A stretch of 64,000 nt of DNA from SFHK01 sp964554795 (GCA_964554795.1 CAZKQB010000011.1:1-64000); one strand, 5' to 3'. Positions 50,792 to 59,637 are shown, counted from the first letter of the stretch. Numbers and translations are program-made. Notes: generated from the letters alone by a model not told the origin.

Positions 50792-53785
50792 ATGAGGACG
50801 GTTCGATACGCTTTTCCGGTGCTTGTCGTGGTACTGATGCTGATTTTGGTCGGCTGCGGACCCAAGACGGACACGACGGACAAGGATCCGCTGTCCGATT
50901 ATTCCGTAGACGTGACGCTGCCCTTCCCCACGTCGGGCGCGGTCAGCGCGACGCAGGCGCCGGGATATACAATCCGGCCTGATACGCCGATTCAGATTCT
51001 CGGCTGGATGAACGAGCAGCTGGATTCCTCCGTACAGGATGCGTATACCGAGCTATCGCTCGGCTCGCTGGGTACGGCGGTGCGAAATCTTCAGAAGCGC
51101 CTGATTGAGCTCGGGTATATGTCGGGCACGGCGTCTGGCACGTTCGATCAGGCAACTGCGCAGGCAGTGCGCCTGTTTGAGGCGGCCTATGGCCGCACAG
51201 CGACCGGCGTGGCGTCGCAGCTGATGCAGGTGTATCTGTTCTCGGACAGCGCGAAGATTTATACCGGCATTGAGCCGATTACCACGCAGCAGGCTTCCGC
51301 TGATTATCAGCGGCTGGAGCGCGGTAGCATCGGTACCGCGGTCACGCGCCTTCAGAATCGGTTGATTGAGCTGGGGTATATGGACGGAAAGGCTAACGGC
51401 GTGTTTGACCAGGCAACGGAAAATGCCGTGAAGGCGTTTGAGGCAGCCTATGGCAAGCAGCGCACAGGCATTGCGACGGTTTCGATGCAGAGCTATCTGT
51501 TTGCCGACAGCGCGCTGCGCGCCGGTGAAAGCGCGCAGACAACGCCGCGGCCGACGGCCGTCCCTGCAGACGATGACGGGCAGGATGCGGTTACCTATAA
51601 GGCGCTTCAATACGGCAGCAAGGGCGAGAGCGTGAAGCAGCTGCAGCAGCGCCTGAAGGAGCTTGGCTACTTGTCCGGCAAGGCAGACGGCATTTATGGA
51701 AACGCCACGGTAAAAGCCGTAAAGGCGTTTGAAAAGGCTTACGGCCAGAAGCAGACCGGAATTGCGTCGGTGGGCATGCAGATGCATTTGTATGCAGACG
51801 ATGCGATTGCCTACGGCTCTGCGACTCCGGCGCCGACTACCGCTGCGTCCGAAGATACATATCGCACGCTTTCCAAGGGCAGCTACGGCGAGGATGTCGT
51901 GGCGCTGCAGGCGCGGCTGAAGAAGCTGGGCTATCTGTCCGGCAAGGCCGACGGCTACTATGGCGACGACACTGCCAGCGCCGTATGTGCCTTCGAGAGT
52001 CGCCATGGGCGTACGCAGTCCGGCGTGGCGACGGCGGCTATGCAGAAATTCCTATATTCGGACAGCGCAATGTCCAATAACTCCGACGGCAGCGGTCAGT
52101 CTGCGTATACTGCGCTTTCGGAGGGAAGCTACGGTAGCGCCGTCTACGCACTGCAGCAGCGCTTGATCGAGCTTAAGTTCATGGCTGGAACGGCAAGCGG
52201 CTACTATGACGCAAATACCGTGGAGGCCGTGAAGGCGTTTGAGGCTGCGTACGGCAGAAACGAAACCGGAATCGCGACCGTGGCGCTTCAGGAGAAGCTG
52301 TATGCGGACGATGCGCCGACCGGGAATGTGACCACGCCTACCGGAGGCACATACAAGAAGCTGAAAAACGGCGACAAGGGGGACAACGTTGCGCGTCTTC
52401 AGTCACGCCTGATTGAGCTGGGCTATCTTTCCGGGACGGTGGATGGCTATTACGGCGCGGGTACCGAGGAGGCTGTGAAGGCGTTTGAGGCGGCCTACGG
52501 TAAAACGCCGACCGGTATTGCAACCTCTGAGCTGCAGAGCTATCTGTATTCGGATTCGGCGTATTACAATACGGACGGTGACGTGGCCGTCAGCTATTCT
52601 ACGCTTTCCAAAGGCGATACCGGCAGCGAGGTTCGAAAGTTGCAGGCGCGTCTGATTGAACTCAAATATCTCACAGGCAAATGCGACGGAAAATACGGTG
52701 CAGATACGGTGAGCGCCGTGAAGGAGTTTCAGAAGGCGCTGGGGCTTAAGCAGACGGGCACGGCCAGTGCGGCGCTTCAAAAGGAGCTTTATTCCGAGGA
52801 TGCGCCTGTAAAGACCTCCACTAAGGTGGTTACGGTCAATAAGACTGCTTACGTAAGCGCAGCGAAGACGAACGTGTATGCGTCCATCAACGATTCGGAG
52901 CCAATGGCGACACTGTCCATCGGAACAGAGGTTACCATATTGCGTACGCGAGGCGAGTGGGCCGAAATCCGCAATGCATCCGGAGACGTGGCTTACGCGA
53001 AGCTGGCTGATTTTGTGCTTTCGTCCGATTCATCGGATGAAGGCGGAGAAAGTGAAACAGTCGTGACTGTGAACGCCTACGCGATGGTGGTGGAGGATCG
53101 GGTTACCGTGTACGCCGAGCCGGATGAGCTGTCCGACAAGCTGGGCACGCTTTCCAAGGGGGCGACGGTTACCTGGACGCGTACGCGCGGCAGTTGGGCG
53201 GAGGTAAAGAATTCCGGCGGCAGTAAGGGCTATGTGTACACGAAGCAGCTTACGGTGCTGGAAGAGCTGGATGACGGCGCCTCTGCCGACGATACGAAAA
53301 AGAGCGAATATTCAACCCTGAAAAACGGCTCGAAGGGCGACAGTGTGAAGCAGCTGCAAAGGCGACTTAAGCAGCTGGGCTACTTTGACGGCGACATCGG
53401 AGGCAACTACCTTACGAAGACGACGAAGGCTGTGAAGGAGTTTCAGGTAGCCATTGGCATGAAGCAGACGGGCACGGCAACGGCGGGGCTTCAGGAGATC
53501 CTGTTCTCGGACGCTGCGCCGTCAGCGGGTCAGTACGCGGAGCCGGAGGAAGGAAGCTATCAGGAGCTGAGGCTCGGGGATACGGGCAGCGCCGTGGAGA
53601 TCCTCCAGTATCGCTTGGCAGCGCTGGGCTATCTGGATGCGCCGGAGGCAGAAATCGGCAGCTTTGATTCGGCCACGCGTAATGCGGTCATTGACGTGCA
53701 GAACGCCATGGGAATCACGGTCGATGGCATTGCCTCCGCAGAGTTGCAGGCGTTTCTTTCGACGGATGCGGCGAAGGGGCTATAA
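50792..53785 (+). CDS. Lipoprotein with nine PG_binding_1 repeats and two SH3-like domains, 997 aa
   Basis: Residues 1-22 form a lipoprotein signal (VVVLMLILVGCGPK, lipobox L-V-G-C with Cys22). Nine PG_binding_1 repeats follow, each with the pattern G-S/D-x-G-x-x-V-x-x-L-Q-x-R-L-x-E-L-G-Y. Seven come first (for example VKQLQQRLKELGYLSGKADG), then two SH3b-like domains (AYVSAAKTNVYASI, TVYAEPDELSDKLGTL), then two more repeats. No catalytic domain is seen. It probably binds peptidoglycan and sits on the outer face of the membrane. A fragment of the ninth repeat is duplicated at 53895. It is under a possible MarR neighbour. Confidence 0.92.
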   Translation: MRTVRYAFPVLVVVLMLILVGCGPKTDTTDKDPLSDYSVDVTLPFPTSGAVSATQAPGYTIRPDTPIQILGWMNEQLDSSVQDAYTELSLGSLGTAVRNLQKRLIELGYMSGTASGTFDQATAQAVRLFEAAYGRTATGVASQLMQVYLFSDSAKIYTGIEPITTQQASADYQRLERGSIGTAVTRLQNRLIELGYMDGKANGVFDQATENAVKAFEAAYGKQRTGIATVSMQSYLFADSALRAGESAQTTPRPTAVPADDDGQDAVTYKALQYGSKGESVKQLQQRLKELGYLSGKADGIYGNATVKAVKAFEKAYGQKQTGIASVGMQMHLYADDAIAYGSATPAPTTAASEDTYRTLSKGSYGEDVVALQARLKKLGYLSGKADGYYGDDTASAVCAFESRHGRTQSGVATAAMQKFLYSDSAMSNNSDGSGQSAYTALSEGSYGSAVYALQQRLIELKFMAGTASGYYDANTVEAVKAFEAAYGRNETGIATVALQEKLYADDAPTGNVTTPTGGTYKKLKNGDKGDNVARLQSRLIELGYLSGTVDGYYGAGTEEAVKAFEAAYGKTPTGIATSELQSYLYSDSAYYNTDGDVAVSYSTLSKGDTGSEVRKLQARLIELKYLTGKCDGKYGADTVSAVKEFQKALGLKQTGTASAALQKELYSEDAPVKTSTKVVTVNKTAYVSAAKTNVYASINDSEPMATLSIGTEVTILRTRGEWAEIRNASGDVAYAKLADFVLSSDSSDEGGESETVVTVNAYAMVVEDRVTVYAEPDELSDKLGTLSKGATVTWTRTRGSWAEVKNSGGSKGYVYTKQLTVLEELDDGASADDTKKSEYSTLKNGSKGDSVKQLQRRLKQLGYFDGDIGGNYLTKTTKAVKEFQVAIGMKQTGTATAGLQEILFSDAAPSAGQYAEPEEGSYQELRLGDTGSAVEILQYRLAALGYLDAPEAEIGSFDSATRNAVIDVQNAMGITVDGIASAELQAFLSTDAAKGL

Positions 53786-53801
53786 AGGAATCAATGAATG
53801 C

Positions 53802-53833
53802 ACGGGCGGACGTACAGAGAGACGTTCGCCCGT
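53802..53833 (+). terminator. Hairpin after the PG-binding lipoprotein gene
   Basis: A 12-bp stem with one G-T pair (53802-53813 with 53822-53833) lies 17 bases past the stop. No strong T-run follows, so it is a weak terminator. Confidence 0.55.
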
Positions 53834-53894
53834 GTAGTCGATATAGACAGCATTTGAAGGGGTAGCGAGGTGTCGTCCGAAGGCGGTAGGCGAT

Positions 53895-53958
53895 TTGGAC
53901 GCGCCGGAGGCAGAAATTGGCAGCATTGATTCGGTCACGCGCAATGCGGTCATTGACG
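53895..53958 (+). pseudogene. Duplicated fragment of the lipoprotein's last PG-binding repeat
   Basis: This 64-base segment matches 53633-53696 at 58 of 64 positions by direct reading. It encodes DAPEAEIGSIDSVTRNAVID against DAPEAEIGSFDSATRNAVID. It has no start or functional context and runs into unrelated sequence. It is best seen as the remnant of a tandem duplication of the repeat region. Confidence 0.75.
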
Positions 53959-54148
53959 CCAAGGCAGAGTACTCCCGAACCCGTGAAGGTTTATTTGTCG
54001 GGTACAGAAAGAGCACGGCGGGAGGCGATCGGCAGAATGCGTTTGTATTGTCAGATGAGCCTGTACCCGCGTGTGCAGGTTTGCGAAGACGGTGAATATC
54101 AGCGTTTTCCTATGGCAGCACGAAGCAAGGCCTAAATGAAAGTGCGAG

Positions 54149-54640
54149 CTACAGCGAAATTCGGTAGGCGTCCTCCTCGCGGGCGAGAGCCTGTAGGAAG
54201 GCCTCGCCTGCCGGCTCCTGCGCGAGCAGGCGCACGGCGGCGCGCGCGGCCTTTACAAAGGCCGGGTTCAGGCCGCGGATGCCATAGCTGCACAGAGGAC
54301 AGAGCATCCATGCACGGCGATCCATGCGCACATCCCATGCCTGCTTCTTTTCCGAGTAGAAGGGAGCCAGTGGGAACAGACGGCAGAGAAACGGGCGATC
54401 CTCTCGCGTACACGGCGCGACACAGCGCACGGCCTCTACATCCAGCCCGGTTACAGGCAGACGTGTGAACAGTGTTTCGGCCCAAGGCATGTCGGTTTGC
54501 TCCTCGCCGGGCCACAGCCAGACGAGGCCGCCGGCATCCTTGTCCATTTTACAGCAGGCGTGGTCGCATAGCTCGCCGCAGTCGTTCAAGAGGGGAGTGA
54601 GCTCCCTGAGCATGTCTCGGGCTTCCAGTATGGCGTTCAT
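54149..54640 (-). CDS. Cysteine-cluster protein (YkgJ/CxxCxxCC-like), 163 aa
   Basis: It has many cysteines in clusters, CGELCDHACC (about 21-30), CVAPCTREDRPFLCRLFPL (about 76-94) and LCPLC. This resembles the YkgJ-type zinc- or iron-cluster family, whose reaction is not settled. ATG 54640 is divergent from the ferredoxin gene, and the two share a compact promoter pair. The adjacency to a ferredoxin might hint at Fe-S or redox metal use; this is inference. Confidence 0.75.
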   Translation of the reverse strand: MNAILEARDMLRELTPLLNDCGELCDHACCKMDKDAGGLVWLWPGEEQTDMPWAETLFTRLPVTGLDVEAVRCVAPCTREDRPFLCRLFPLAPFYSEKKQAWDVRMDRRAWMLCPLCSYGIRGLNPAFVKAARAAVRLLAQEPAGEAFLQALAREEDAYRISL

Positions 54641-54676
54641 AGCAGATCCTCCGGTATTGTCGTTTTCTTACCGGAA

Positions 54677-54705
54677 ATAATATCACAAAATGCGCAAATA
54701 TACAA
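54677..54705 (-). promoter_or_regulatory. Promoter of the cysteine-cluster gene, abutting the ferredoxin promoter
   Basis: On the minus strand, TTGTAT (54700-54705) and TATTAT (54677-54682) are separated by 17 bp. The -35 directly touches the -35 of the divergent ferredoxin promoter. Confidence 0.6.
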
Positions 54706-54734
54706 TTGCATTTCTGCGGGATCGATGTTATAAT
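54706..54734 (+). promoter_or_regulatory. Sigma-A promoter of the ferredoxin gene
   Basis: TTGCAT (54706-54711) and TATAAT (54729-54734) are separated by 17 bp and lie 32 bases before the ATG. Confidence 0.75.
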
Positions 54735-54766
54735 AAAAGCGTACAATTTTATGGGAGGTGTCATTT

Positions 54767-54937
54767 ATGGCATACCAGATCACTGATAAGTGCGTTTCCT
54801 GCGGTGCGTGCGAGGGCGAGTGCCCGGTGAGCGCGATCTCTGCTGGCGACGGCAAGTACGTTATTGATCCTGATACCTGCATTTCCTGCGGCGCTTGCGC
54901 GGCAGCCTGCCCGGTTGGCGCTCCTGAGGAAGCCTGA
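54767..54937 (+). CDS. fdx: Clostridial-type 2[4Fe-4S] ferredoxin, 56 aa
   Basis: This 56-residue protein carries two canonical cluster motifs: CVSCGACEGECP (about 9-20) and CISCGACAAACP (about 38-49), each C-x2-C-x2-C-x3-C-P. It is a low-potential electron carrier, typical of anaerobic Clostridia. The ribosome site GGGAGGTG lies six bases upstream, a sigma-A promoter is at 54706, and a strong terminator is at 54949, so it is transcribed alone. Confidence 0.95.
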   Translation: MAYQITDKCVSCGACEGECPVSAISAGDGKYVIDPDTCISCGACAAACPVGAPEEA

Positions 54938-54948
54938 GATCAAACGTG

Positions 54949-54989
54949 AAAATCAAGGCGGGGAAGGAAGCTTCTCCGTCTTGATTTTT
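54949..54989 (+). terminator. Intrinsic terminator of the ferredoxin gene
   Basis: A 13-bp stem with one G-T pair (54949-54961 with 54976-54988) ends in TTTTT and lies 12 bases past the stop. Confidence 0.85.
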
Positions 54990-55031
54990 GCATTGATGCG
55001 GAAAAAACACACAAGCGTCAGGGTTTGGGTC

Positions 55032-55060
55032 TTGGCAAAATGCGCAAAAAGGCGTATAAT
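55032..55060 (+). promoter_or_regulatory. Sigma-A promoter of the five-repeat PG-binding gene
   Basis: TTGGCA (55032-55037) and TATAAT (55055-55060) are separated by 17 bp and lie 49 bases before the ATG at 55110. Confidence 0.75.
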
Positions 55061-55109
55061 ATAATCGGAATTGATGTTTTGGTTGCGGGCACTATGCCCA
55101 TGGGGAGAT

Positions 55110-56813
55110 ATGAAAAAAACGCTGATCAAGGGATTCGCGATCGTGCTGATCGTTTGCCAGCTGGCGGCATGTCCGACGCTTGCTGCGGAACCGGTTGCGT
55201 ATGGCGAGAAAAACGAAGAGATTGTGACAATGCAGAATCGCCTGAAGGAGCTGGGCTATTTTGCCGGCGAATGTACGGGATTCTTTGGCGAGTTCACGAA
55301 AACGGCGATCGAGAATTTCCAAAAGGCAAACGGCCTGGTTGTAAACGGCGAGGCTGACGCTGAGACAATTGCCGCGATGGAGAAGGCGGACGCTGTTACC
55401 AAAAAGCAGTATATCGAAAACTCCCAGAAGGGGGAGACGATCGAGATTACGCTTCAGACAGGCGACACAGGCAAAAATGTGCGCAAATTGCAGGAGTACC
55501 TGATCCGGCTGGGCTATTTAAAGCAGGTGATTACCGAAACCTACGATGCCGGAACCGAGTATGCCGTGCGCTTTTTTCAGCTGGTCAATCGCTTGAAGGT
55601 GACCGGCATTGCCGATCCCGAGACGCTGAACCGCCTGACGAGCTCAAGCGCGATTTCTGCGGAAGGGTATGAAGAAAAATACCTTCTGAAGTTTGGCGAC
55701 CAGGGCAGCGACGTGAAAACGCTGCAGCGATATCTCAAGGAACTGGGTTATTTCTCTGGCGACAACACGGCGCAGTTTGGGAAGAAAACGCAGGAGGCCG
55801 TGATTCTGTTCCAGCGGTTCAATGGGCTGGAGGAAACGGGCGAGTGCGACCTGACGATGCGTTTGATGCTGTTGGCAGGGCAGTGCGTTTCGCGGTATAT
55901 GGCTGATCAGGCGGAGGCCGAGAAGGAGCTGAAGAAGGGCGACGACTGTGAAGCTGTGCAGCTGGTCAAGCGGCAGCTGGCGGAGCTGGGCTTCTACAGC
56001 GGGGAAACCACCGGAACGACCTTTACGGACGCCTTGGAAACGGCGCTTAAGCTGTTTCAGACGGCGAATGACCTGAAGGTGACCGGCATAGCGGACGCGG
56101 ATACGCGTCGGCTGATCAACTCAGGGGAGTGCGCAGATATGGCGGCATACACCGAGGCCATGTCTGCCTGTGCCCTTCGTCAGGGCGATAAGGGCTACGC
56201 CGTGCAGCTTTTGCAGGCTCGCCTGAAGGCGCTGGGCTATTACGACGGCAAGGTGAGCGGCGAGTATGACAAGGCGACGGTCACGGCAGTTACGTATTTC
56301 CAGCGTGGACACGAGATGGAGGAGACAGGAGAGGCGGATGAGGAGACGCGCGCACGGATGAATTCCTCCGACGCAATGTCGTTTGAGATGGCGCGTAGCC
56401 GTTATTTTGAACGCAAGGAAGCCGAGGAGAACGAGAACAAGCTGAACAAGCTGTGCGAACGGGTGATTGCCTGCGTGGGCAGCTTATACGAAGCCGGAAA
56501 GGCCGGTCCGACGAGCTATGGAAACGCAGGCATGGTATATGCTTGCTTCAAGGAAATTGATATTACGCTGGAACCGACGATCAGCTTGCAGCTGGAATAC
56601 GCAAAAAAGCAGAAGGGCTGGAATGAAAGCGTTCGGCAGGTAAAGGTTGGCCAGCAGGTATTTCTGAAAAAGGGGCAGACGGTACTGACGGGTATCTACG
56701 TCGGGGACAGCGTGTTTATCTACGCTTCCCCCGCGGATGAAAAGGTAATTGCCGTTCGCAGCGTCATGAGCACGGGTAAGTATGAATTCATCGGATCGAT
56801 TTCCTATTTCTGA
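55110..56813 (+). CDS. Secreted protein with five PG_binding_1 repeats and a degenerate NlpC/P60-like tail, 567 aa
   Basis: A signal peptide (MKKTLIKGFAIVLIVCQLAA, possibly lipoprotein-like because of the later Cys) precedes five PG_binding_1 repeats, for example VTMQNRLKELGYFAGECTG and VQLLQARLKALGYYDGKVSG. The last 135 residues align with NlpC/P60 folds: SLYEAGKAGPTSYGNAGMVY where D-C-S-G is expected, and LTGIYVGDSVFIYAS where H-V-G-I-Y and F-I-H-A-S are expected. The nucleophile Cys and both His positions seem absent. It is probably a binding-only peptidoglycan protein. ATG 55110 has GGGGAGA upstream. Confidence 0.87.
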   Translation: MKKTLIKGFAIVLIVCQLAACPTLAAEPVAYGEKNEEIVTMQNRLKELGYFAGECTGFFGEFTKTAIENFQKANGLVVNGEADAETIAAMEKADAVTKKQYIENSQKGETIEITLQTGDTGKNVRKLQEYLIRLGYLKQVITETYDAGTEYAVRFFQLVNRLKVTGIADPETLNRLTSSSAISAEGYEEKYLLKFGDQGSDVKTLQRYLKELGYFSGDNTAQFGKKTQEAVILFQRFNGLEETGECDLTMRLMLLAGQCVSRYMADQAEAEKELKKGDDCEAVQLVKRQLAELGFYSGETTGTTFTDALETALKLFQTANDLKVTGIADADTRRLINSGECADMAAYTEAMSACALRQGDKGYAVQLLQARLKALGYYDGKVSGEYDKATVTAVTYFQRGHEMEETGEADEETRARMNSSDAMSFEMARSRYFERKEAEENENKLNKLCERVIACVGSLYEAGKAGPTSYGNAGMVYACFKEIDITLEPTISLQLEYAKKQKGWNESVRQVKVGQQVFLKKGQTVLTGIYVGDSVFIYASPADEKVIAVRSVMSTGKYEFIGSISYF

Positions 56814-56829
56814 GGCGACTTCCGCGTCG

Positions 56830-57561
56830 ATGATGCGCGAGGGCGAGTGCGTTTGTGATTTGCAATGCGAGGGCTTTCGGATTCTTCAGAAGGCCGGCGC
56901 ATTCCGGTTCGGGACAGACGCGGTGCTTCTGAGTGATTTTGTGAGCCTGAAAAGGAATTCCCGCGCCATTGATCTGGGCGCGGGAACCGGGATTATCGCC
57001 ATTCTGCTGGCGGCACATCATCCGGACAGCGTGATTGATGCGGTGGAGATTCAGCCGGAGATGGCGGATATGGCTGCACGCAGCGTACGCATGAACGGGC
57101 TTGAAGCGCGCGTGCATGTGCATAATATGGATATGCGCGACGCGCCGAGCATGCTGGGAAACGGACGGTATGACGCGGTGGTGTGCAATCCGCCATATTT
57201 CAAGGCCGGGGCGGCGTTGCTTTCGCAATCGGAAAACAAGCGGATTTCCCGACATGATGTATCGATCACGCTGGATGAAATCTGCCGGACGGCGAACCGT
57301 CTGCTGAAAAGCGGAGGGCGGTTTTCGGCCGTGTTTCCTGCACAGCGCGTTTTTGAGTTGATGACGTCGATGGAACGTTTTCGGCTGTCGCCTAAGCGCA
57401 TACGTTGCGTGCAGCATACGGCGGCGCATGCACCGGGGCTGATGCTGCTTGACGGCGTAAAGGACGGAGGCGTGCAGCTTCATTGGCTACCGCCGCTGGT
57501 TCTTCGAAATGAGGACGATACGCCGACTGCTGAATGGAAACGTATATATGGAGAAAAATGA
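56830..57561 (+). CDS. tRNA1(Val) adenine-N6 methyltransferase-like protein (YfiC/TrmN6 family), 243 aa
   Basis: It is a class I SAM methyltransferase with the N6-adenine signature. SAM motif I is AIDLGAGTGIIAILLA (about 47-62), and the catalytic motif is VVCNPPYFKAG (about 116-126). The start CVCDLQCEGFRILQKAGAFRFG matches the YabB/YfiC N-terminus. The ATG at 56830 (MMREGE) is chosen for this reason; an ATG at 56782 would overlap the upstream gene and add 16 residues. Family members methylate A37 of tRNA1(Val), but rRNA is an alternative substrate. Confidence 0.83.
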   Translation: MMREGECVCDLQCEGFRILQKAGAFRFGTDAVLLSDFVSLKRNSRAIDLGAGTGIIAILLAAHHPDSVIDAVEIQPEMADMAARSVRMNGLEARVHVHNMDMRDAPSMLGNGRYDAVVCNPPYFKAGAALLSQSENKRISRHDVSITLDEICRTANRLLKSGGRFSAVFPAQRVFELMTSMERFRLSPKRIRCVQHTAAHAPGLMLLDGVKDGGVQLHWLPPLVLRNEDDTPTAEWKRIYGEK

Positions 57562-57562
57562 A

Positions 57563-57606
57563 CAAAGACAGTGCCGCCGGAACAGCATTCGGCGGCACTG
57601 TCTTTG
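57563..57606. terminator. Strong bidirectional hairpin between convergent genes
   Basis: A perfect 17-bp stem (57563-57579 with 57590-57606) begins two bases after the methyltransferase stop and lies seven bases after the glgB stop on the other strand. A short T-rich tail occurs on both sides. Confidence 0.8.
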
Positions 57607-57612
57607 CAAAGA

Positions 57613-59637
57613 TCAGTCTCTTTTTGCTTTTTCAAGAACCAGACAGGTGAGGCTGGGAACGTCCAGAACGATGCTTTCGCCGCGCGCGGTCGGGCAGGAG
57701 GAATAGCGCTCCACGCGTTCAACGCGGCCAAAGCCGCCGAAGGCGCGTTCATCGCTGGTGAAAACCACGTCGTAGGTACCACTGCCTACGGTGTGCACCG
57801 GCAGTATGAAGTCGCGCGCGTCGTTTGTGTCGTGGAAGTTGAAAACGTAGAGCAGCCCGCCCTTGGAGAAGGCAATGACGGCCGCGGTCGGGTCAATCCA
57901 CAGGTTCTCGGCATCGCGCTTGCACATCACGCGGTACTTGCGTGCAAACTTGAGCATGGCTGCGTCGAAGGCGAGCAGCTGGCTGTATTTCAGATAGCCG
58001 TTGTCGGCCAGCGACCATTGCCGGCGGGCATAATGGTAGCTGTAGCCATTGCCCTCACGTGGGAAATCGATCCACTCGGGGTGACCGAATTCGTTGCCCA
58101 TGAAATTGAGATAGCCGTCGCAGGCAAGCGCCAGTGTGATGAAGCGAATCATCTTATGCAGCGCGATGGCGCGATCGATGACGGGGGAATGATACGCGCG
58201 ATCCATGCCCGTGTACATTTCGGAATCCGCAAGGCGGAAAATGATGGTCTTGTCGCCAACAAGCGCCTGATCGTGCGACTCGCAGTAACCGATCACCTTT
58301 TCCTGCGGACGGCGTGTAGTGAGCTCGTGCCACATCTCATACAGATTCCAGTGCGAGCAGCTTGCGCCTTTAATCATGCGAATCCAGAAGTCCGGAACAC
58401 CCATGCTCAGGCGGTAATCGAAGCCTATACCGCCATAGCGGATGGGCAGACACATGCCGGGCATGCCGCTCATGTCCTCGGCAATGGCCACGGCGAAGGG
58501 GTTGATGGCATGAATCAGCTCTGTAGCCAGCTGGAGATAGGTGACGGCCTCTACGTCGGTGTTCAGGCTGAAGTATTTGTCATAGCCGGTAAAGCTTTCG
58601 CCCAGACCATGGTTTCGATAGATCATGGAGGTTACGCCGTCAAAGCGGAAGCCGTCGAAGTGGAATTCCTCCTGCCAGTACTTGATATTGGAAAGCAGGA
58701 AATGAATCACCTCGTGCTTACCGTAGTTGAAAACGCGGGATCCCCACGCTTCATGCCAGCCCTCGGCGCCGGGGCGGAGAAATTGCGTCTCCGTGCCGTC
58801 GAACATCGCGAGCCCCTCGTTTGCATTGGCGCAGGCATGCGAATGTACCAGATCGAGGAACACGAGCATGCCCATCTCGTGCGCCGTATTGATCAGCCGC
58901 TTCAGCCCCTCTGGCTCGCCATACCAGCTGGAGGGCGCAAAAAAACTGCTCACCTGATAGCCGAAGGAGGCGTAATATGGGTGCTCCATAATGGCCATCA
59001 GCTGAACGGCATTATAACCGTCCTTCTGAATGCGGGGAAGGATATTTTTCGTGAATTCGTCGTAGGTGCCGATGCAGCCGTCCTCGGTGGCCATGCCGAT
59101 GTGCGCTTCGTAAATGGCCAGCGGCGCGATCTTGCGGCGACCATATCCGCCGTCCGTCCACGGAAAGGGCTTTTCCAGCTCCCATACCTGACCGGCAAAG
59201 CTATGGTCGGAGGGATCCTGAACCACCTTATGGATATAGAGGGGGATGCGATCGAAGCGTTGCCCCTCATGCGTCACCTGCACCTTAATGCGCTGGCCAT
59301 GCTTCAGTGCGTCCGCTCCGTCCAGCAAAATTTCCCACGTGCCGCCCGCATCGACGCGGCGCATCGGGTGGCTTTCGCGATTCCACTCATTGAAATCGCC
59401 AATCAGGTGCATTTCGTCCGCGCCGGGCGCCCATTCGCGGTATACCCAGCCAGCTTCTGTGCGGTGAATGCCATAGTACATATATCCGTTGGCAAACGAC
59501 GTCAAATCCGCGTGGTCGCCTAACAGCGCACGCCGAACCTCGGCGTGCCGATCCATGCGCAGATGAATGTCGGATGCGTAATTCTGAAGCCACGGGTCGA
59601 TTTTCATGATTTTCTGCTGCGTATTGGTACGCTTCAA
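57613..59637 (-). CDS. glgB: 1,4-alpha-glucan branching enzyme, eukaryotic-type, 674 aa
   Basis: It makes alpha-1,6 branches in glycogen. A CBM48 domain (GWVYREWAPGADEMHLIGDF) precedes the GH13 barrel: the motif DLVHSHACAN, the nucleophile region DGFRFDGVTSMIY, and the acid/base region VAIAEDMSGMPG. FMGNEFGHPEWIDFPR follows. The domain layout matches the eukaryotic-like GH13_8 branch, not the common bacterial GlgB. The TTG start at 59637 is preferred because TGAGGTG lies six bases upstream; an ATG ten codons later has no ribosome site. No other glg genes are nearby. Confidence 0.88.
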   Translation of the reverse strand: MKRTNTQQKIMKIDPWLQNYASDIHLRMDRHAEVRRALLGDHADLTSFANGYMYYGIHRTEAGWVYREWAPGADEMHLIGDFNEWNRESHPMRRVDAGGTWEILLDGADALKHGQRIKVQVTHEGQRFDRIPLYIHKVVQDPSDHSFAGQVWELEKPFPWTDGGYGRRKIAPLAIYEAHIGMATEDGCIGTYDEFTKNILPRIQKDGYNAVQLMAIMEHPYYASFGYQVSSFFAPSSWYGEPEGLKRLINTAHEMGMLVFLDLVHSHACANANEGLAMFDGTETQFLRPGAEGWHEAWGSRVFNYGKHEVIHFLLSNIKYWQEEFHFDGFRFDGVTSMIYRNHGLGESFTGYDKYFSLNTDVEAVTYLQLATELIHAINPFAVAIAEDMSGMPGMCLPIRYGGIGFDYRLSMGVPDFWIRMIKGASCSHWNLYEMWHELTTRRPQEKVIGYCESHDQALVGDKTIIFRLADSEMYTGMDRAYHSPVIDRAIALHKMIRFITLALACDGYLNFMGNEFGHPEWIDFPREGNGYSYHYARRQWSLADNGYLKYSQLLAFDAAMLKFARKYRVMCKRDAENLWIDPTAAVIAFSKGGLLYVFNFHDTNDARDFILPVHTVGSGTYDVVFTSDERAFGGFGRVERVERYSSCPTARGESIVLDVPSLTCLVLEKAKRD

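Larger units (their letters stand above)
53786..54148. other. Intergenic region with a hairpin and a duplicated gene fragment
   Basis: This 363-base gap holds a hairpin at 53802-53833, a 64-base decayed copy of the lipoprotein's ninth repeat at 53895-53958, and a short open frame near 54037-54135. No complete gene is evident on either strand. Confidence 0.6.

Noticed and set aside
57571..59523. 650-codon open frame on the plus strand opposite glgB
   Set aside because: It covers the branching enzyme in antisense and has repetitive valine/histidine composition and no recognisable motif.
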